64,000 nt of DNA, from assembly GCA_032654645.1 (NCBI GenBank), contig JAULAW010000015.1:434001-498000 (forward strand), in the 5' to 3' direction. A program made the position numbers and the translations under genes. The stretch is from CAITJF01 sp032654645 (lineage in GTDB: Bacteria > Pseudomonadota > Gammaproteobacteria > Burkholderiales > Gallionellaceae). Below, one piece after another: positions 1 to 9,231 of the stretch (the stretch's first letter is position 1; each line of letters begins with the position of its first letter). Under the pieces are notes generated by a model. That model saw nothing but the letters and a program-made list of their open reading frames with translations. It did not search any database and was not told the origin of the DNA.

Positions 1-3
1 TTT

Positions 4-1344
4 ATGCCGGGCAAAACGTTATGGGATTCCTGTCTTCATTTTTTTAAAGACAGTCTTCCGCCGCAGCAATTTAATTCTTGGATCAAGCCTCTAGGTTTTG
101 AACTAAAGGGCGACCAGATAACTTTGACCGCGCCCAACAGCTTTACATTAAAACTTATACAAGACCGTTTTTTACCAGATATTACTAAACTGGCCGAGTC
201 ATTTCTTTCTGTTCCACCGAGCTTTGAGTTGCGTATCGGCAAAAAATCTTCCGCCCCTACTCCTAAAAAACCTCCTGAAGCAGTTGATAAAATTATTTTA
301 TCCACGCCTAAAACGCAAAAAAACCAGAGCAAACTTAACCCGTTGCTTTCTTTTGATAATTTCGTTATTGGCAAAGCCAATCAATTAGCGCATTCCGCCG
401 CCATACAGGTCGCCGACTCGCCCGGTACAGCCTATAACCCTTTGTTTATTTATGGTGGGGTTGGCTTAGGAAAAACACACTTACTTCAAGCCATTGGGAA
501 TCACATCAAGCACGAAAATACACAGGCGAAGATATGTTATGTGCATGCAACCAATTATATTTCAGATGTCGTACGTGCCTTCCAAACCAAAAAATTTGAT
601 GAATTCAAGCAGTTTTACAACTCATTGGATCTGTTATTAATAGACGATATCCAATTCATCGCCGATAAACCGGGCACCCAACAAGAGTTTTTTTACACGC
701 TCAATTCATTGATCGACGGCCACAAGCAGGTTGTCATTACCTGTGACACGTTCCCTAAGGAAATATCAGGAATGACGCCTCGACTTACCTCTCGATTTAG
801 CTGGGGGTTGACCGTGGCTATCGAACCTCCCGGACTGGAAATGAGAGTGGCTATCCTATTACAGAAATCTGCCCTTTCGAATAATCCAATCAGTGAGGAT
901 GTGGCTTTTTTCATAGCCAAGCACGTACGTTCGAATATCCGTGAACTGGAAGGTGCACTCAAGCGCGTAGATGCATTCTCTAGATTTCACAAGCGCGCCA
1001 TTTCAGTAGAGCTTGCCAAAGAAGCGCTTAAGGATCTACTTGCATCCCAGAACAAACAGGTATCCATAGAGAACATACAAAAAACCGTCGCTGACTTTTA
1101 TCGTATTAAGGTAACTGATTTATTATCTAAAAAAAGAACCCGTGTAATTGCACGCCCCAGACAAATAGCAATGTGTTTGGCACGTGAACTAACACAGTTA
1201 AGCTTGCCAGAAATCGGTGCCGCTTTTGGGGACCGTGACCATACCACAGTCATGTATGCTTGCAAGACAGTAGAAAACCTGCGGGCTTCGGATACCACTT
1301 TCAATGCAGATTTTAATTTATTGAACCAGACGTTGAGGGGTTGA
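4..1344 (+). CDS. dnaA: Chromosomal replication initiator protein DnaA
   Basis: DnaA binds DnaA boxes at oriC, melts the origin and loads the DnaB helicase. The 446-residue length is normal. In order it shows the N-terminal DnaB-interaction domain, a variable lysine-rich linker (about residues 80-110), the AAA+ domain with Walker A GGVGLGKT at 151-158 and Walker B LLLIDDIQF near 210-218, and the C-terminal DNA-binding domain with the DnaA signature GDRDHTTVMYA from residue 409. The ATG lies three bases into the window, so its promoter and ribosome site are not visible. The coding sequence is A+T-rich compared with genes after gyrB. dnaN follows, the usual origin arrangement. Confidence 0.98.
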   Translation: MPGKTLWDSCLHFFKDSLPPQQFNSWIKPLGFELKGDQITLTAPNSFTLKLIQDRFLPDITKLAESFLSVPPSFELRIGKKSSAPTPKKPPEAVDKIILSTPKTQKNQSKLNPLLSFDNFVIGKANQLAHSAAIQVADSPGTAYNPLFIYGGVGLGKTHLLQAIGNHIKHENTQAKICYVHATNYISDVVRAFQTKKFDEFKQFYNSLDLLLIDDIQFIADKPGTQQEFFYTLNSLIDGHKQVVITCDTFPKEISGMTPRLTSRFSWGLTVAIEPPGLEMRVAILLQKSALSNNPISEDVAFFIAKHVRSNIRELEGALKRVDAFSRFHKRAISVELAKEALKDLLASQNKQVSIENIQKTVADFYRIKVTDLLSKKRTRVIARPRQIAMCLARELTQLSLPEIGAAFGDRDHTTVMYACKTVENLRASDTTFNADFNLLNQTLRG

Positions 1345-1548
1345 TAACTTTGTCAGGTTTATGTTTGTATTTTGTAATCAACCTTGAAAAAATAATTGTT
1401 TAATAAAATTATGCACAAAAACTACACAGTTTTATCGCTTAATATCCACAGCTTTTTACAAGTGTTAAGGCATTAAATATAAATATAAATATTGGCTATC
1501 CACTAAATTACACCACCCTTTATTATTAGATTTAAGGATATATTAAGA
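1345..1548. other. dnaA-dnaN intergenic region, candidate origin sequence
   Basis: These 204 bases are strongly A+T-rich. They hold one exact DnaA box (TTATGCACA, 1409-1417, fitting TTATNCACA) and two near matches (ATATCCACA at 1442-1450, CTATCCACT at 1495-1503), plus an AT run at 1470-1490 that could be an unwinding element. A further near-box, TTATCCACG, lies inside dnaA at 298-306. Many bacteria place oriC beside dnaA, but the upstream side is outside the window, so this may be only part of the origin or just the dnaN promoter region. Confidence 0.45.
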
Positions 1549-2655
1549 ATGTTTATTGAAAAAATCGAAAAAGACGTTCTACTAAAACCCCTGCAAACTG
1601 TCATTGGTATCGTGGAACGTAAGCAGCCACTTCCCATTCTCTCTAATATACTAATCGAGAAGATAGGAACTAATTTGCAATTTATGGCTACCGATCTCGA
1701 AATTCAGATAACTACTCATATTAATGAAACCAACCAGGCTGGAGCAAATGAAGCCATTACCGTAGCCGCCAAAAAACTACAGGAAATTCTACGAGTCTTG
1801 CCTGAAGGAAGTACAGTATCGCTGGATATTCAGGATAACCGTCTTTTGGTAAAAGCAAATAAAAGCAAATTTAGTTTACAGACTCTGCCTGCACAAGATT
1901 TTCCAAAAACTTTAGAGCAACTTGAACAAGCAGAAAAAGTGCTTGTTGAACAGAAACAACTCAGGAACTTGTTTAGCATGGTTCAATACGCCATGGCACA
2001 ACAAGATATTCGATATTATTTAAACGGTGTTCTTATGGTAGTTGATGGATACTTACTTAAATTAATAGCAACAGATGGACATCGGCTCGCCTTCATCAGT
2101 ACCAAGCTAAAAAAAGAACATCCAAAGCGCGAAGTTATATTACCCAGGAAAACCGTTAATGAGTTGGTTAAACTACTGGAAGACACAGAAGAAGAAATTA
2201 CTTTTGATCTAGCGGAAAAACAAGTAAAAATAACCTTCTCGAACACGGTTTTAACATCTAAAGTGATTGACGGAAAATTTCCGGATTACGAACGTGTCAT
2301 TCCCAACTATAACAACCATCTGACACTGGATAGGGTGTTTATATTACAAGCCCTGCAACGTGCCGCCATTCTGTCCAATGAAAAATTCAGGGGGGTACGT
2401 TTTGTGCTCACAGAGAAAAACCTGCGCATTATAAGCAGCAACAGCGAACAGGAAGAGGCTCTGGAGGACATAGAAATCGATTATCACGGACCGGCACTGG
2501 ATATAGGATTTAACGTCACTTACTTGTTGGACGGGCTCTACAATATTTCTTCACAAACCGTAACTTTTTCATTTGGCGATCCTAATAGCAGTATTTTGAT
2601 AACCGTGCCAAATAATAACGAATTTAAATATGTAGTAATGCCAATGCGGATTTGA
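1549..2655 (+). CDS. dnaN: DNA polymerase III beta subunit (sliding clamp)
   Basis: The beta clamp is a ring-shaped dimer that tethers DNA polymerase III to DNA and recruits other repair and replication proteins. The 368-residue length is standard. The three-fold clamp repeat architecture is recognisable, with typical N-terminal EKDVLLKPLQTVIGIVERKQ, central YYLNGVLMV..TDGHRLAF, and the C-terminal ending VVMPMRI that contributes to the protein-binding pocket. The gene sits between dnaA and gyrB and is as A+T-rich as dnaA. The start follows an AAGGATAT ribosome-site-like stretch. Confidence 0.98.
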   Translation: MFIEKIEKDVLLKPLQTVIGIVERKQPLPILSNILIEKIGTNLQFMATDLEIQITTHINETNQAGANEAITVAAKKLQEILRVLPEGSTVSLDIQDNRLLVKANKSKFSLQTLPAQDFPKTLEQLEQAEKVLVEQKQLRNLFSMVQYAMAQQDIRYYLNGVLMVVDGYLLKLIATDGHRLAFISTKLKKEHPKREVILPRKTVNELVKLLEDTEEEITFDLAEKQVKITFSNTVLTSKVIDGKFPDYERVIPNYNNHLTLDRVFILQALQRAAILSNEKFRGVRFVLTEKNLRIISSNSEQEEALEDIEIDYHGPALDIGFNVTYLLDGLYNISSQTVTFSFGDPNSSILITVPNNNEFKYVVMPMRI

Positions 2656-2670
2656 TTCAACACGGACAGG

Positions 2671-2686
2671 TGTTTCACGTGAAACA
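2671..2686. promoter_or_regulatory. parS: parS centromere site
   Basis: The 16-bp palindrome TGTTTCACGTGAAACA matches the widely conserved chromosomal parS consensus exactly. ParB binds and spreads from such sites to segregate origins. It lies in the short dnaN-gyrB gap, close to the presumed origin, where parS sites typically occur. parA and parB are not in this window. Confidence 0.93.
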
Positions 2687-2700
2687 GACGAAAGATAAGA

Positions 2701-5079
2701 ATGAGTGAATATAATTCAGACAGCATTAAAGTACTTAAGGGACTGGATGCAGTAAGGAAGCGCCCGGGTATGTACATTGGCGATACTAACGATGGTAGCG
2801 GGTTACACCACATGGTATTCGAGGCGGTTGATAATGCCGTGGACGAAGCGCTGGCAGGACATTGCAATGAAATCAACGTCACCATTCATGCGGATAATTC
2901 AATCAGTGTCAGTGATAATGGACGCGGCATCCCGACAGATATACATGCTGAAGAAAAACGCTCGGCGGCAGAAGTTATCATGACCATTTTGCACGCGGGA
3001 GGGAAGTTCGACAGCAACTCCTATAAAGTCTCAGGAGGTTTACACGGAGTGGGTGTATCGGTAGTGAACGCATTGTCAGAGTGGTTAAAACTGACTATTT
3101 ATCGCGACGGCAAAGAACACTTCATGGAATTCCATCATGGTGATCCAGTTGCGCCGCTCAAGATAGTGGGGAATTCAAACAAGAAAGGCACGTTAGTTCA
3201 CTTTTTGGCCGCAAAAGAAACTTTTGGCCTGATCGAATTTCATTTTGATATTTTGGCGAAACGATTGCGAGAATTATCGTTTCTAAACAATGGCGTAAAG
3301 ATTTCTCTTATTGATCACCGTAATGGCAAGGAAGAAAATTTTGCATTCATTGGGGGAATCAAAGGTTTTGTAGAGTACATGAACCGCAACAAATCGGCAT
3401 TGCACCCTACTGTGTTTTATGCAATAGGAGAAAAGGATGGAATCACTGCCGAAATTGCCATGCAATGGAACGATTCTTACCAGGAAACCGTACAATGTTT
3501 TACCAATAACATACCGCAACGAGATGGTGGCACACATTTAACCGCCTTGCGTACGGCGATGACGCGCACGCTGAACCAATACATCGAAACCGAGCAACTG
3601 GCGAAAAAGGCCAAGGTAGATACATCTGGCGATGACATGCGTGAAGGTTTGACTGCGGTATTGTCAGTGAAATTACCTGACCCAAAGTTTTCATCACAAA
3701 CCAAGGATAAGCTGGTTTCCTCGGAGGTCCGCCCGGTGATCGAAGACCTGATTGCCCAGCAAATGAGCGCGTTCTTGCTGGAAAAACCAAATGACGCAAA
3801 AATTATTGTCAACAAGATCATCGATGCTGCGCGTGCCCGTGAAGCAGCGAGGAAAGCCCGCGAACTGACACGCCGCAAAGGAGTGCTGGACGGCATGGGG
3901 CTGCCCGGCAAACTGGCTGACTGTCAGGAAAAAGATCCGGCTTTATCCGAACTGTACCTGGTGGAGGGTGATTCTGCGGGCGGTTCAGCCAAGCAGGGCA
4001 GAGACCGTAAATTCCAGGCTATTTTACCGCTCAAGGGCAAGATATTAAATGTAGAAAGAGCGCGTTTCGAAAAGCTTGTCTCGTCACAGGAAATTGCTAC
4101 CTTAATTACCGTGCTGGGGACAGGGATCGGCAAGGATGAATACAACGCCGATAAATTGCGCTACCACCGCATTATCATCATGACAGATGCGGATGTGGAC
4201 GGCTCGCATATCCGCACTCTGCTGCTCACCTTCTTCTATCGGCAAATGCCGGAATTGGTAGAGCGCGGCCACATTTACATCGCACAGCCTCCGCTTTACA
4301 AGATCAAGCAAGGTAAGGACGAACGTTATTTGAAAGATGACCACGAACTAAAAAATTATATGCTTAAATCCGCGCTTAATAATGCGGTGTTATATCCGGC
4401 ATCCAATGCCAGCCCGATTCAGCCAGGCACGCTCGAGCAAATAGCCAAACAATACTTTCTCGCCGAAGCAGTGATTGATCGCTTGTCGCGTTTCACCGCA
4501 CCGGAAGCCAGCCATGCCCTGCTCACCCTGCCCACCCTATCACTGGATGACGAAAAACAAGCTCAACTTAGCGCGCAGCAGCTAGAAAAGGCCTGCGGAG
4601 GCAATATCAAAGTCGTAGTAGAAATTGACAAAGCCGGTGAACACCGAATGCGTTTGGAAAAGTTATATCACGGGAATTACTCGGTCAGCTATATGGATCG
4701 CGACTTTCTACAAGGCAGCGACTACATGCAAATCCGCCAGACCGCAGAAGTATTGAACGGCCTGATTACCCAGGGCGCATATATCGTTCGAGGAGAACAG
4801 AAATGTTCCGTGACCAGTTTCAAACAGGCTATCGAATGGCTGCTGGAAGAGGCCAAGCGTAGCGTAACTATTCAGCGCTACAAAGGGTTGGGAGAGATGA
4901 ACCCATCGCAACTTTGGGAAACCACCATGGACGTGAAGAACCGGGTTTTATTAAAAGTAGGTATTGAGGATATCCTGACTACTGATGAAATATTCACAAC
5001 TTTAATGGGCGACATTGTAGAACCGCGCCGCTCATTTATTGAAAAGAACGCGTTGGGAGTGAAGAATTTGGATGTATAG
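2701..5079 (+). CDS. gyrB: DNA gyrase subunit B
   Basis: GyrB supplies the ATPase of DNA gyrase, which introduces negative supercoils together with GyrA. At 792 residues it has the expected length. It shows the GHKL ATPase domain (RKRPGMYIGD, then the EAVDNAVDEAL helix and the GGLHGVGVSVVNALS loop), the transducer domain with QTKDKL, the TOPRIM domain with EGDSAGGSAK and the DADVDGSHI metal site, and the C-terminal segment with QRYKGLGEMN. The ATG follows a GAAAGATAAGA stretch. It is the third gene of the origin cluster, separated from dnaN by parS. Confidence 0.98.
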   Translation: MSEYNSDSIKVLKGLDAVRKRPGMYIGDTNDGSGLHHMVFEAVDNAVDEALAGHCNEINVTIHADNSISVSDNGRGIPTDIHAEEKRSAAEVIMTILHAGGKFDSNSYKVSGGLHGVGVSVVNALSEWLKLTIYRDGKEHFMEFHHGDPVAPLKIVGNSNKKGTLVHFLAAKETFGLIEFHFDILAKRLRELSFLNNGVKISLIDHRNGKEENFAFIGGIKGFVEYMNRNKSALHPTVFYAIGEKDGITAEIAMQWNDSYQETVQCFTNNIPQRDGGTHLTALRTAMTRTLNQYIETEQLAKKAKVDTSGDDMREGLTAVLSVKLPDPKFSSQTKDKLVSSEVRPVIEDLIAQQMSAFLLEKPNDAKIIVNKIIDAARAREAARKARELTRRKGVLDGMGLPGKLADCQEKDPALSELYLVEGDSAGGSAKQGRDRKFQAILPLKGKILNVERARFEKLVSSQEIATLITVLGTGIGKDEYNADKLRYHRIIIMTDADVDGSHIRTLLLTFFYRQMPELVERGHIYIAQPPLYKIKQGKDERYLKDDHELKNYMLKSALNNAVLYPASNASPIQPGTLEQIAKQYFLAEAVIDRLSRFTAPEASHALLTLPTLSLDDEKQAQLSAQQLEKACGGNIKVVVEIDKAGEHRMRLEKLYHGNYSVSYMDRDFLQGSDYMQIRQTAEVLNGLITQGAYIVRGEQKCSVTSFKQAIEWLLEEAKRSVTIQRYKGLGEMNPSQLWETTMDVKNRVLLKVGIEDILTTDEIFTTLMGDIVEPRRSFIEKNALGVKNLDV

Positions 5080-5117
5080 CAGATATTAATATTTGTTTGT
5101 ATGATTAATCGAAGGAT

Positions 5118-6443
5118 ATGCCTTACATCACTACACCTAGCGATTTTGTAACTTGGATTCGCTCCGTTGCGCCTTATATCAATGCCTTTCGCGGCCGTAC
5201 TTTTGTGGTCGCCTTCGGCGGCGAAGTGGTGGCGGACGGTAAATTTATCGGGCTGACCCACGACCTCAACTTGCTTGCCAGCCTGGGTGTGCGGCTGGTT
5301 CTGGTGCATGGCGCGCGCCCGCAAATCGAACAACACCTGGCGCGCAATAACATCGAGGATCGCTACCACCAGAACATCCGCCTGACCGATGCGGAGACCA
5401 TGCAATGCGTGAAGGAAGCGGTGGGGCGGGTGCGTGTGGAAATCGAGGCGTTGCTGTCCATGGGATTGGCGAATTCACCGATGGCGAATGCCGACATCCG
5501 CGTGGCGGGCGGCAACTTCATCACCGCGCAGCCGATGGGTGTGATCGCCGGGATGGACTTGCTGCACACCGGCAGCGTGCGCAAGGTGGACGTGACCGCA
5601 ATCAAAGACAGGCTTGCCAGCAACGAAGTGGTGCTGCTGTCGCCGCTGGGCTATTCGCCCACCGGCGAGGTGTTCAATCTCACCCTCGAAGACGTGGCGA
5701 CGCAGACCGCCATCGCGCTGGATGCGGACAAGCTGATTTTCCTGATGGATACCGATGGCGTGCTGGACAAGAAAGGGGAGCTGCTGCGCGAGCTGACCGT
5801 GGATCAGGCGATCACCGTGCTTTCCGGCAAGCGCAAGCTGCCGGATGATGTCAGCCTGTTCCTGCCTTGTGCGGTGCATGCCTGCGAGGCTGGTGTGGCT
5901 CGCGCGCACCTGATCAGCCGCCATGTGGATGGCGCGATACTCCAGGAATTGTTTTCCGATACCGGCATCGGCAGCATGGTGGTTGAAACCACGCTCAACA
6001 CGCTGCGCGATGCTACCATCAACGATGTAGGCGGTATCCTGCAATTGCTGCATCCGCTGGAGGAAGAGGGCATACTGGTGCGTCGCAGCCGCGAATTGCT
6101 CGAACGCGAAATTGGCCGTTTCGTGGTAATGGAACATGACCACCGTATCATCGGTTGTGCCGCGCTGTACCCGTTTACCGATGAGGCGGCGGCCGAACTG
6201 GCCTGCCTCGCGGTGCAGCCTGCTTGCCGCCGCCACGGCTATGGTGATGCCCTGCTCAAGCACATCACATCGGAAGCGCAGGCGCAGGGGCTGCGTAAGC
6301 TGTTTGTACTGACCACACGCACCGCCCACTGGTTCGTCGAGCGTGGCTTCAAGGAAACCGACATAGCGAAACTGCCTGCACAGAAAAAAAACCTGTACAA
6401 CTACCAGCGGCGTTCCAAGGTATTCGTAAAAACTTTGCAATGA
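5118..6443 (+). CDS. argA: Amino-acid N-acetyltransferase (N-acetylglutamate synthase)
   Basis: ArgA transfers acetyl from acetyl-CoA to glutamate, the first step of arginine synthesis. The 441 residues match classical proteobacterial ArgA: an amino-acid-kinase-like domain (about residues 20-290, with VVAFGGEVV and the DTDGVLD segment) that binds feedback arginine, followed by a GNAT acetyltransferase domain (about 295-435, with LACLAVQPACRRHGYGDALL for acetyl-CoA binding). It starts 38 bases after gyrB. From here on the DNA is clearly richer in G+C than dnaA-dnaN. It appears co-directional with yggX downstream. Confidence 0.95.
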   Translation: MPYITTPSDFVTWIRSVAPYINAFRGRTFVVAFGGEVVADGKFIGLTHDLNLLASLGVRLVLVHGARPQIEQHLARNNIEDRYHQNIRLTDAETMQCVKEAVGRVRVEIEALLSMGLANSPMANADIRVAGGNFITAQPMGVIAGMDLLHTGSVRKVDVTAIKDRLASNEVVLLSPLGYSPTGEVFNLTLEDVATQTAIALDADKLIFLMDTDGVLDKKGELLRELTVDQAITVLSGKRKLPDDVSLFLPCAVHACEAGVARAHLISRHVDGAILQELFSDTGIGSMVVETTLNTLRDATINDVGGILQLLHPLEEEGILVRRSRELLEREIGRFVVMEHDHRIIGCAALYPFTDEAAAELACLAVQPACRRHGYGDALLKHITSEAQAQGLRKLFVLTTRTAHWFVERGFKETDIAKLPAQKKNLYNYQRRSKVFVKTLQ

Positions 6444-6474
6444 AAACCTGAATAAATAATTGGAGAATACAACC

Positions 6475-6747
6475 ATGGCAAGAATGGTGCAGTGCGTAAA
6501 ACTTGGGCGTGAAGCGGAAGGGCTCGATCGCCTTCCTTATCCTGGCGAGCTTGGCAAGCGCATTTTTGAAAATGCTTCCAAGGAAGCATGGCAGGGCTGG
6601 ATACGCCACCAGACCATACTGGTTAACGAAAACCGCCTCAACCTCGCCGATGCGCAGGCACGCAAATATCTGGCCAGGCAAATGGAAGATTACTTCTTCG
6701 GCGACGGCGCGCAAATGCCTACCGGTTATGTGCCGCCACATAAATAA
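6475..6747 (+). CDS. yggX: Probable Fe(2+)-trafficking protein YggX
   Basis: YggX is a small cytosolic protein linked to Fe(II) handling and protection of Fe-S clusters from oxidation. The 90-residue product begins MARMVQCVKLGREAEGLDR, the typical family opening with its conserved early cysteine, and contains the GELGKRIFENASKEAWQGW core. I chose the ATG at 6475 because a GGAG ribosome site lies at 6462-6465. A TTG 15 bases earlier is in frame but lies over that site. It follows argA by 31 bases and could share its transcript. Confidence 0.95.
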   Translation: MARMVQCVKLGREAEGLDRLPYPGELGKRIFENASKEAWQGWIRHQTILVNENRLNLADAQARKYLARQMEDYFFGDGAQMPTGYVPPHK

Positions 6748-6765
6748 AATAGTGCAACGCTAACG

Positions 6766-8847
6766 GTGGTTAAAAAACCTCCCGCGCAGAATTTTCTCAA
6801 CCGCGAACTGGAACAGCTGGAATTTAACCGGCGCGTGCTGGCACAGGCGGAAGATGACAGCGTACCGTTGCTGGAACGGCTGAAATATCTCGGTATCGTC
6901 AGTAGCAACCTGGATGAATTTTTTGAAATCCGTGTTGCCGGACTGAAAGAGCAGATTAAACTTACAGGCATTCATGCCGGGCCGGATGGCATGGACGCTC
7001 ACCAAACTCTGAAACTGGTGTGCGAGCGGGCGCGTCTGCTCATCACGCGGCAATACCAGATTCTCAACGACGATCTTCTGCCAGCTCTCGATCAACAAGG
7101 CATCCGATTCCTGCGCCGCACCAAATGGAACGAAGCACAACGCGCCTGGGTGCGGGAATTTTTCTTCAATGAAGTAATGCCGGTGTTAACGCCGATCGGC
7201 CTTGATCCCTCGCATCCCTTCCCGAGCGTGCTAAACAAAAGCCTGAATTTTGCGGTGGAACTGCAAGGCAAGGACGCCTTCGGGCGCAATTCTGCCAGGG
7301 CCATCGTGCAAGCGCCGCGCGTGTTGCCGCGTACCATCCCGCTGCCGCCGGAAATCAGTGGCTGCGCGCATGGCTTCGTGTTCCTATCTTCCATTCTGCA
7401 CGCCCATGTCGGCGAACTGTTCGGCGGCATGGAAGTGCTGAGCTGCCACCAGTTCCGCGTCACGCGCAACAGCAACCTGTTCTTTGATGATGAGGAAGTA
7501 AAAAACCTGCGCACCAGTTTGCAGGGGGAATTGCCGCACCGCCATTTCGGCAACGCGGTGCGGCTGGAAATCACCGACAACTGCTCGCTGCGAGTGGCCG
7601 AGTTCCTGCTGCAACAATTCATGCTGGAGCCAACTGACCTGTATCGTGTGAATGGCCCGGTCAACCTGGTGCGCCTGATGGGCATCCCGGATCAGGTGGA
7701 GCGGGACGACCTGAAATTTCCATCATTCTCGCCCGGCGTGCCCGCCGTGCTGCAAAAGAAGGGGGCGGACATGTTCAAGGTCATCCGCAAGGGTGACATA
7801 TTGCTGCACCATCCCTTCCAGTCATTCAAGCCGGTCATCGATTTTATCCAGCAGGCTGCCGCCGACCCCAAAGTGGTCGCCATCAAGCAGACCGTGTACC
7901 GCACCGGCGTGGACTCGGCGCTGATGGAGGCACTGATCGTCGCCACCCGTCTCGGCAAGGAAGTGACTGTGGTGGTGGAACTGCTCGCACGCTTCGATGA
8001 AGAAGCCAACATCAACTGGGCCAGCAGGCTGGAAGAAGTGGGCGCACACGTCGTTTACGGCGTGGTCGGACACAAGACGCACTCCAAGATGCTGATGGTG
8101 GTGCGGCGCGAAGGCGGCAAACTGCACCGCTATGTGCATCTCGGCACCGGCAACTACCATCCGCGCACCGCGCGGCTTTACACCGACTTTGGTTTGTTCA
8201 CATGCAACGAGGAAATCTGCGCCGACGTGAACGAGGTGTTCGGCCAACTCACCAGTTTGGGCAAGGCAGGCAAGCTGCGCCACCTTTGGCAATCGCCGTT
8301 CTCGCTGCACAGCCAGACCCTGCATTCCATCCGCAACGAGACCCGGCTCGCCCAGGCAGGCAAGCCCGCGCACATCATCGCCAAGATGAATGCCCTGCTG
8401 GAACCGCAAACCATCACAGCGCTGTATGAAGCCTCGCAAGCAGGCGTAAAGGTAGACCTTATCGTGCGCGGGGTGTGCGCACTGCGCCCCGGCGTGCCGG
8501 GCTTGTCCGAGAACATCCGCGTGCGTTCGGTGATCGGGCGCTTTCTGGAACACACGCGCATTTTCTACTTCCGCAATAATTTGAAGCATAACGTTTATCT
8601 TTCCAGCGCCGACTGGATGGACCGCAACTTCTTCCGACGCATCGAGGTGTGCTTCCCGGTGCTCGACAAGAAGATGAAAAAGCGCGTTATCGAAGAGGGG
8701 CTGAAGGTATACATGCAGGATAACTGCCAGGCTTGGGATATGGATGCGGACGGTCACTACCGCCGGAAGCCCACGCGCCGCGCCGCGCCGAAATGTGCGC
8801 AGACCATGCTGCTGCAGGTACTCGCCGGGCTTCTTCACCGACTTTAA
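6766..8847 (+). CDS. ppk: Polyphosphate kinase 1
   Basis: PPK1 polymerises the gamma phosphate of ATP into inorganic polyphosphate. The protein (693 residues) shows the N-terminal domain (NRELEQLEFNRRVL), the head domain, and the two phospholipase-D-like catalytic domains with the histidine motifs KTHSK and HLGTGNYH and the YTDFGLFT stretch. The start is GTG with only a weak ribosome site. The normal C-terminal region (MQDNCQAWDMDADGHYRR) is present, but the last few residues (about GLLHRL) run into sequence belonging to an IS110-type transposase remnant, so the natural end of ppk was probably replaced by a few residues. The enzyme is likely functional. Confidence 0.95.
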   Translation: MVKKPPAQNFLNRELEQLEFNRRVLAQAEDDSVPLLERLKYLGIVSSNLDEFFEIRVAGLKEQIKLTGIHAGPDGMDAHQTLKLVCERARLLITRQYQILNDDLLPALDQQGIRFLRRTKWNEAQRAWVREFFFNEVMPVLTPIGLDPSHPFPSVLNKSLNFAVELQGKDAFGRNSARAIVQAPRVLPRTIPLPPEISGCAHGFVFLSSILHAHVGELFGGMEVLSCHQFRVTRNSNLFFDDEEVKNLRTSLQGELPHRHFGNAVRLEITDNCSLRVAEFLLQQFMLEPTDLYRVNGPVNLVRLMGIPDQVERDDLKFPSFSPGVPAVLQKKGADMFKVIRKGDILLHHPFQSFKPVIDFIQQAAADPKVVAIKQTVYRTGVDSALMEALIVATRLGKEVTVVVELLARFDEEANINWASRLEEVGAHVVYGVVGHKTHSKMLMVVRREGGKLHRYVHLGTGNYHPRTARLYTDFGLFTCNEEICADVNEVFGQLTSLGKAGKLRHLWQSPFSLHSQTLHSIRNETRLAQAGKPAHIIAKMNALLEPQTITALYEASQAGVKVDLIVRGVCALRPGVPGLSENIRVRSVIGRFLEHTRIFYFRNNLKHNVYLSSADWMDRNFFRRIEVCFPVLDKKMKKRVIEEGLKVYMQDNCQAWDMDADGHYRRKPTRRAAPKCAQTMLLQVLAGLLHRL

Positions 8848-9126
8848 ACGTTTTGGCAATGCCAGGCAGGCGGCGGCTTTCGCGGGGCTTGATCCCACCA
8901 CCACGAGTCCGGCACAAGCGTCAAGAAGAAGCCACGGATGTCAAAGATCGGCCATACCTTCCTGCGCAAATCTCTTTACATGCTTGCCATGGTTGCCCTG
9001 TTCAAAACCGCTTGGGGCATATGCTTCCACGAACGCCTGGCGGCTGCGGGTAAGCCGACCAAACTCATTATCGGGGCGATGATGCGTAAACTTATTTACG
9101 TTGTTTTCGGGGTGCTCAAGTTGTGA
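8832..9126 (+). pseudogene. IS110-family transposase C-terminal remnant, frameshifted
   Basis: Two overlapping frames together encode the C-terminal transposase_20 region of IS110/IS116/IS902 transposases. The first reads DFKRFGNARQAAAFAGLDP (from about 8838). The second reads GTSVKKKPRMSKIGHTFLRKSLY and continues to KPTKLIIGAMMRKLIYVVFG (8911-9123). A frameshift lies between them near 8900, and the catalytic N-terminal part is absent. It is fused directly to the 3' end of ppk, so the insertion or a later deletion reshaped that junction. This is a dead fragment, not a mobile element. Confidence 0.85.
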
Positions 9127-9231
9127 GAAAACATCGATCCAGCGTTGCATGGAAGTTGACAGGAATAACAGTATCTACGCCAACTACGACCGCTTCGGTG
9201 TACAATTTTACCGTTTCTATAGAGGTTGAAT

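Noticed and set aside
5475..6476. Long open frame antisense to argA
   Set aside because: It mirrors the GC-rich codon bias of argA, has no ribosome site or motif, and is a shadow.
7822..8904. Long minus-strand open frame opposite ppk
   Set aside because: It lies within a certain gene, and its composition (His/Ala/Val-rich) is typical of antisense of GC-rich coding DNA.
9156..9206. TTGACA (9156) and TACAAT (9201) as a promoter for hicBA
   Set aside because: The spacing between the two boxes is far too long, and no partner box at 16-18 bases fits either one well.
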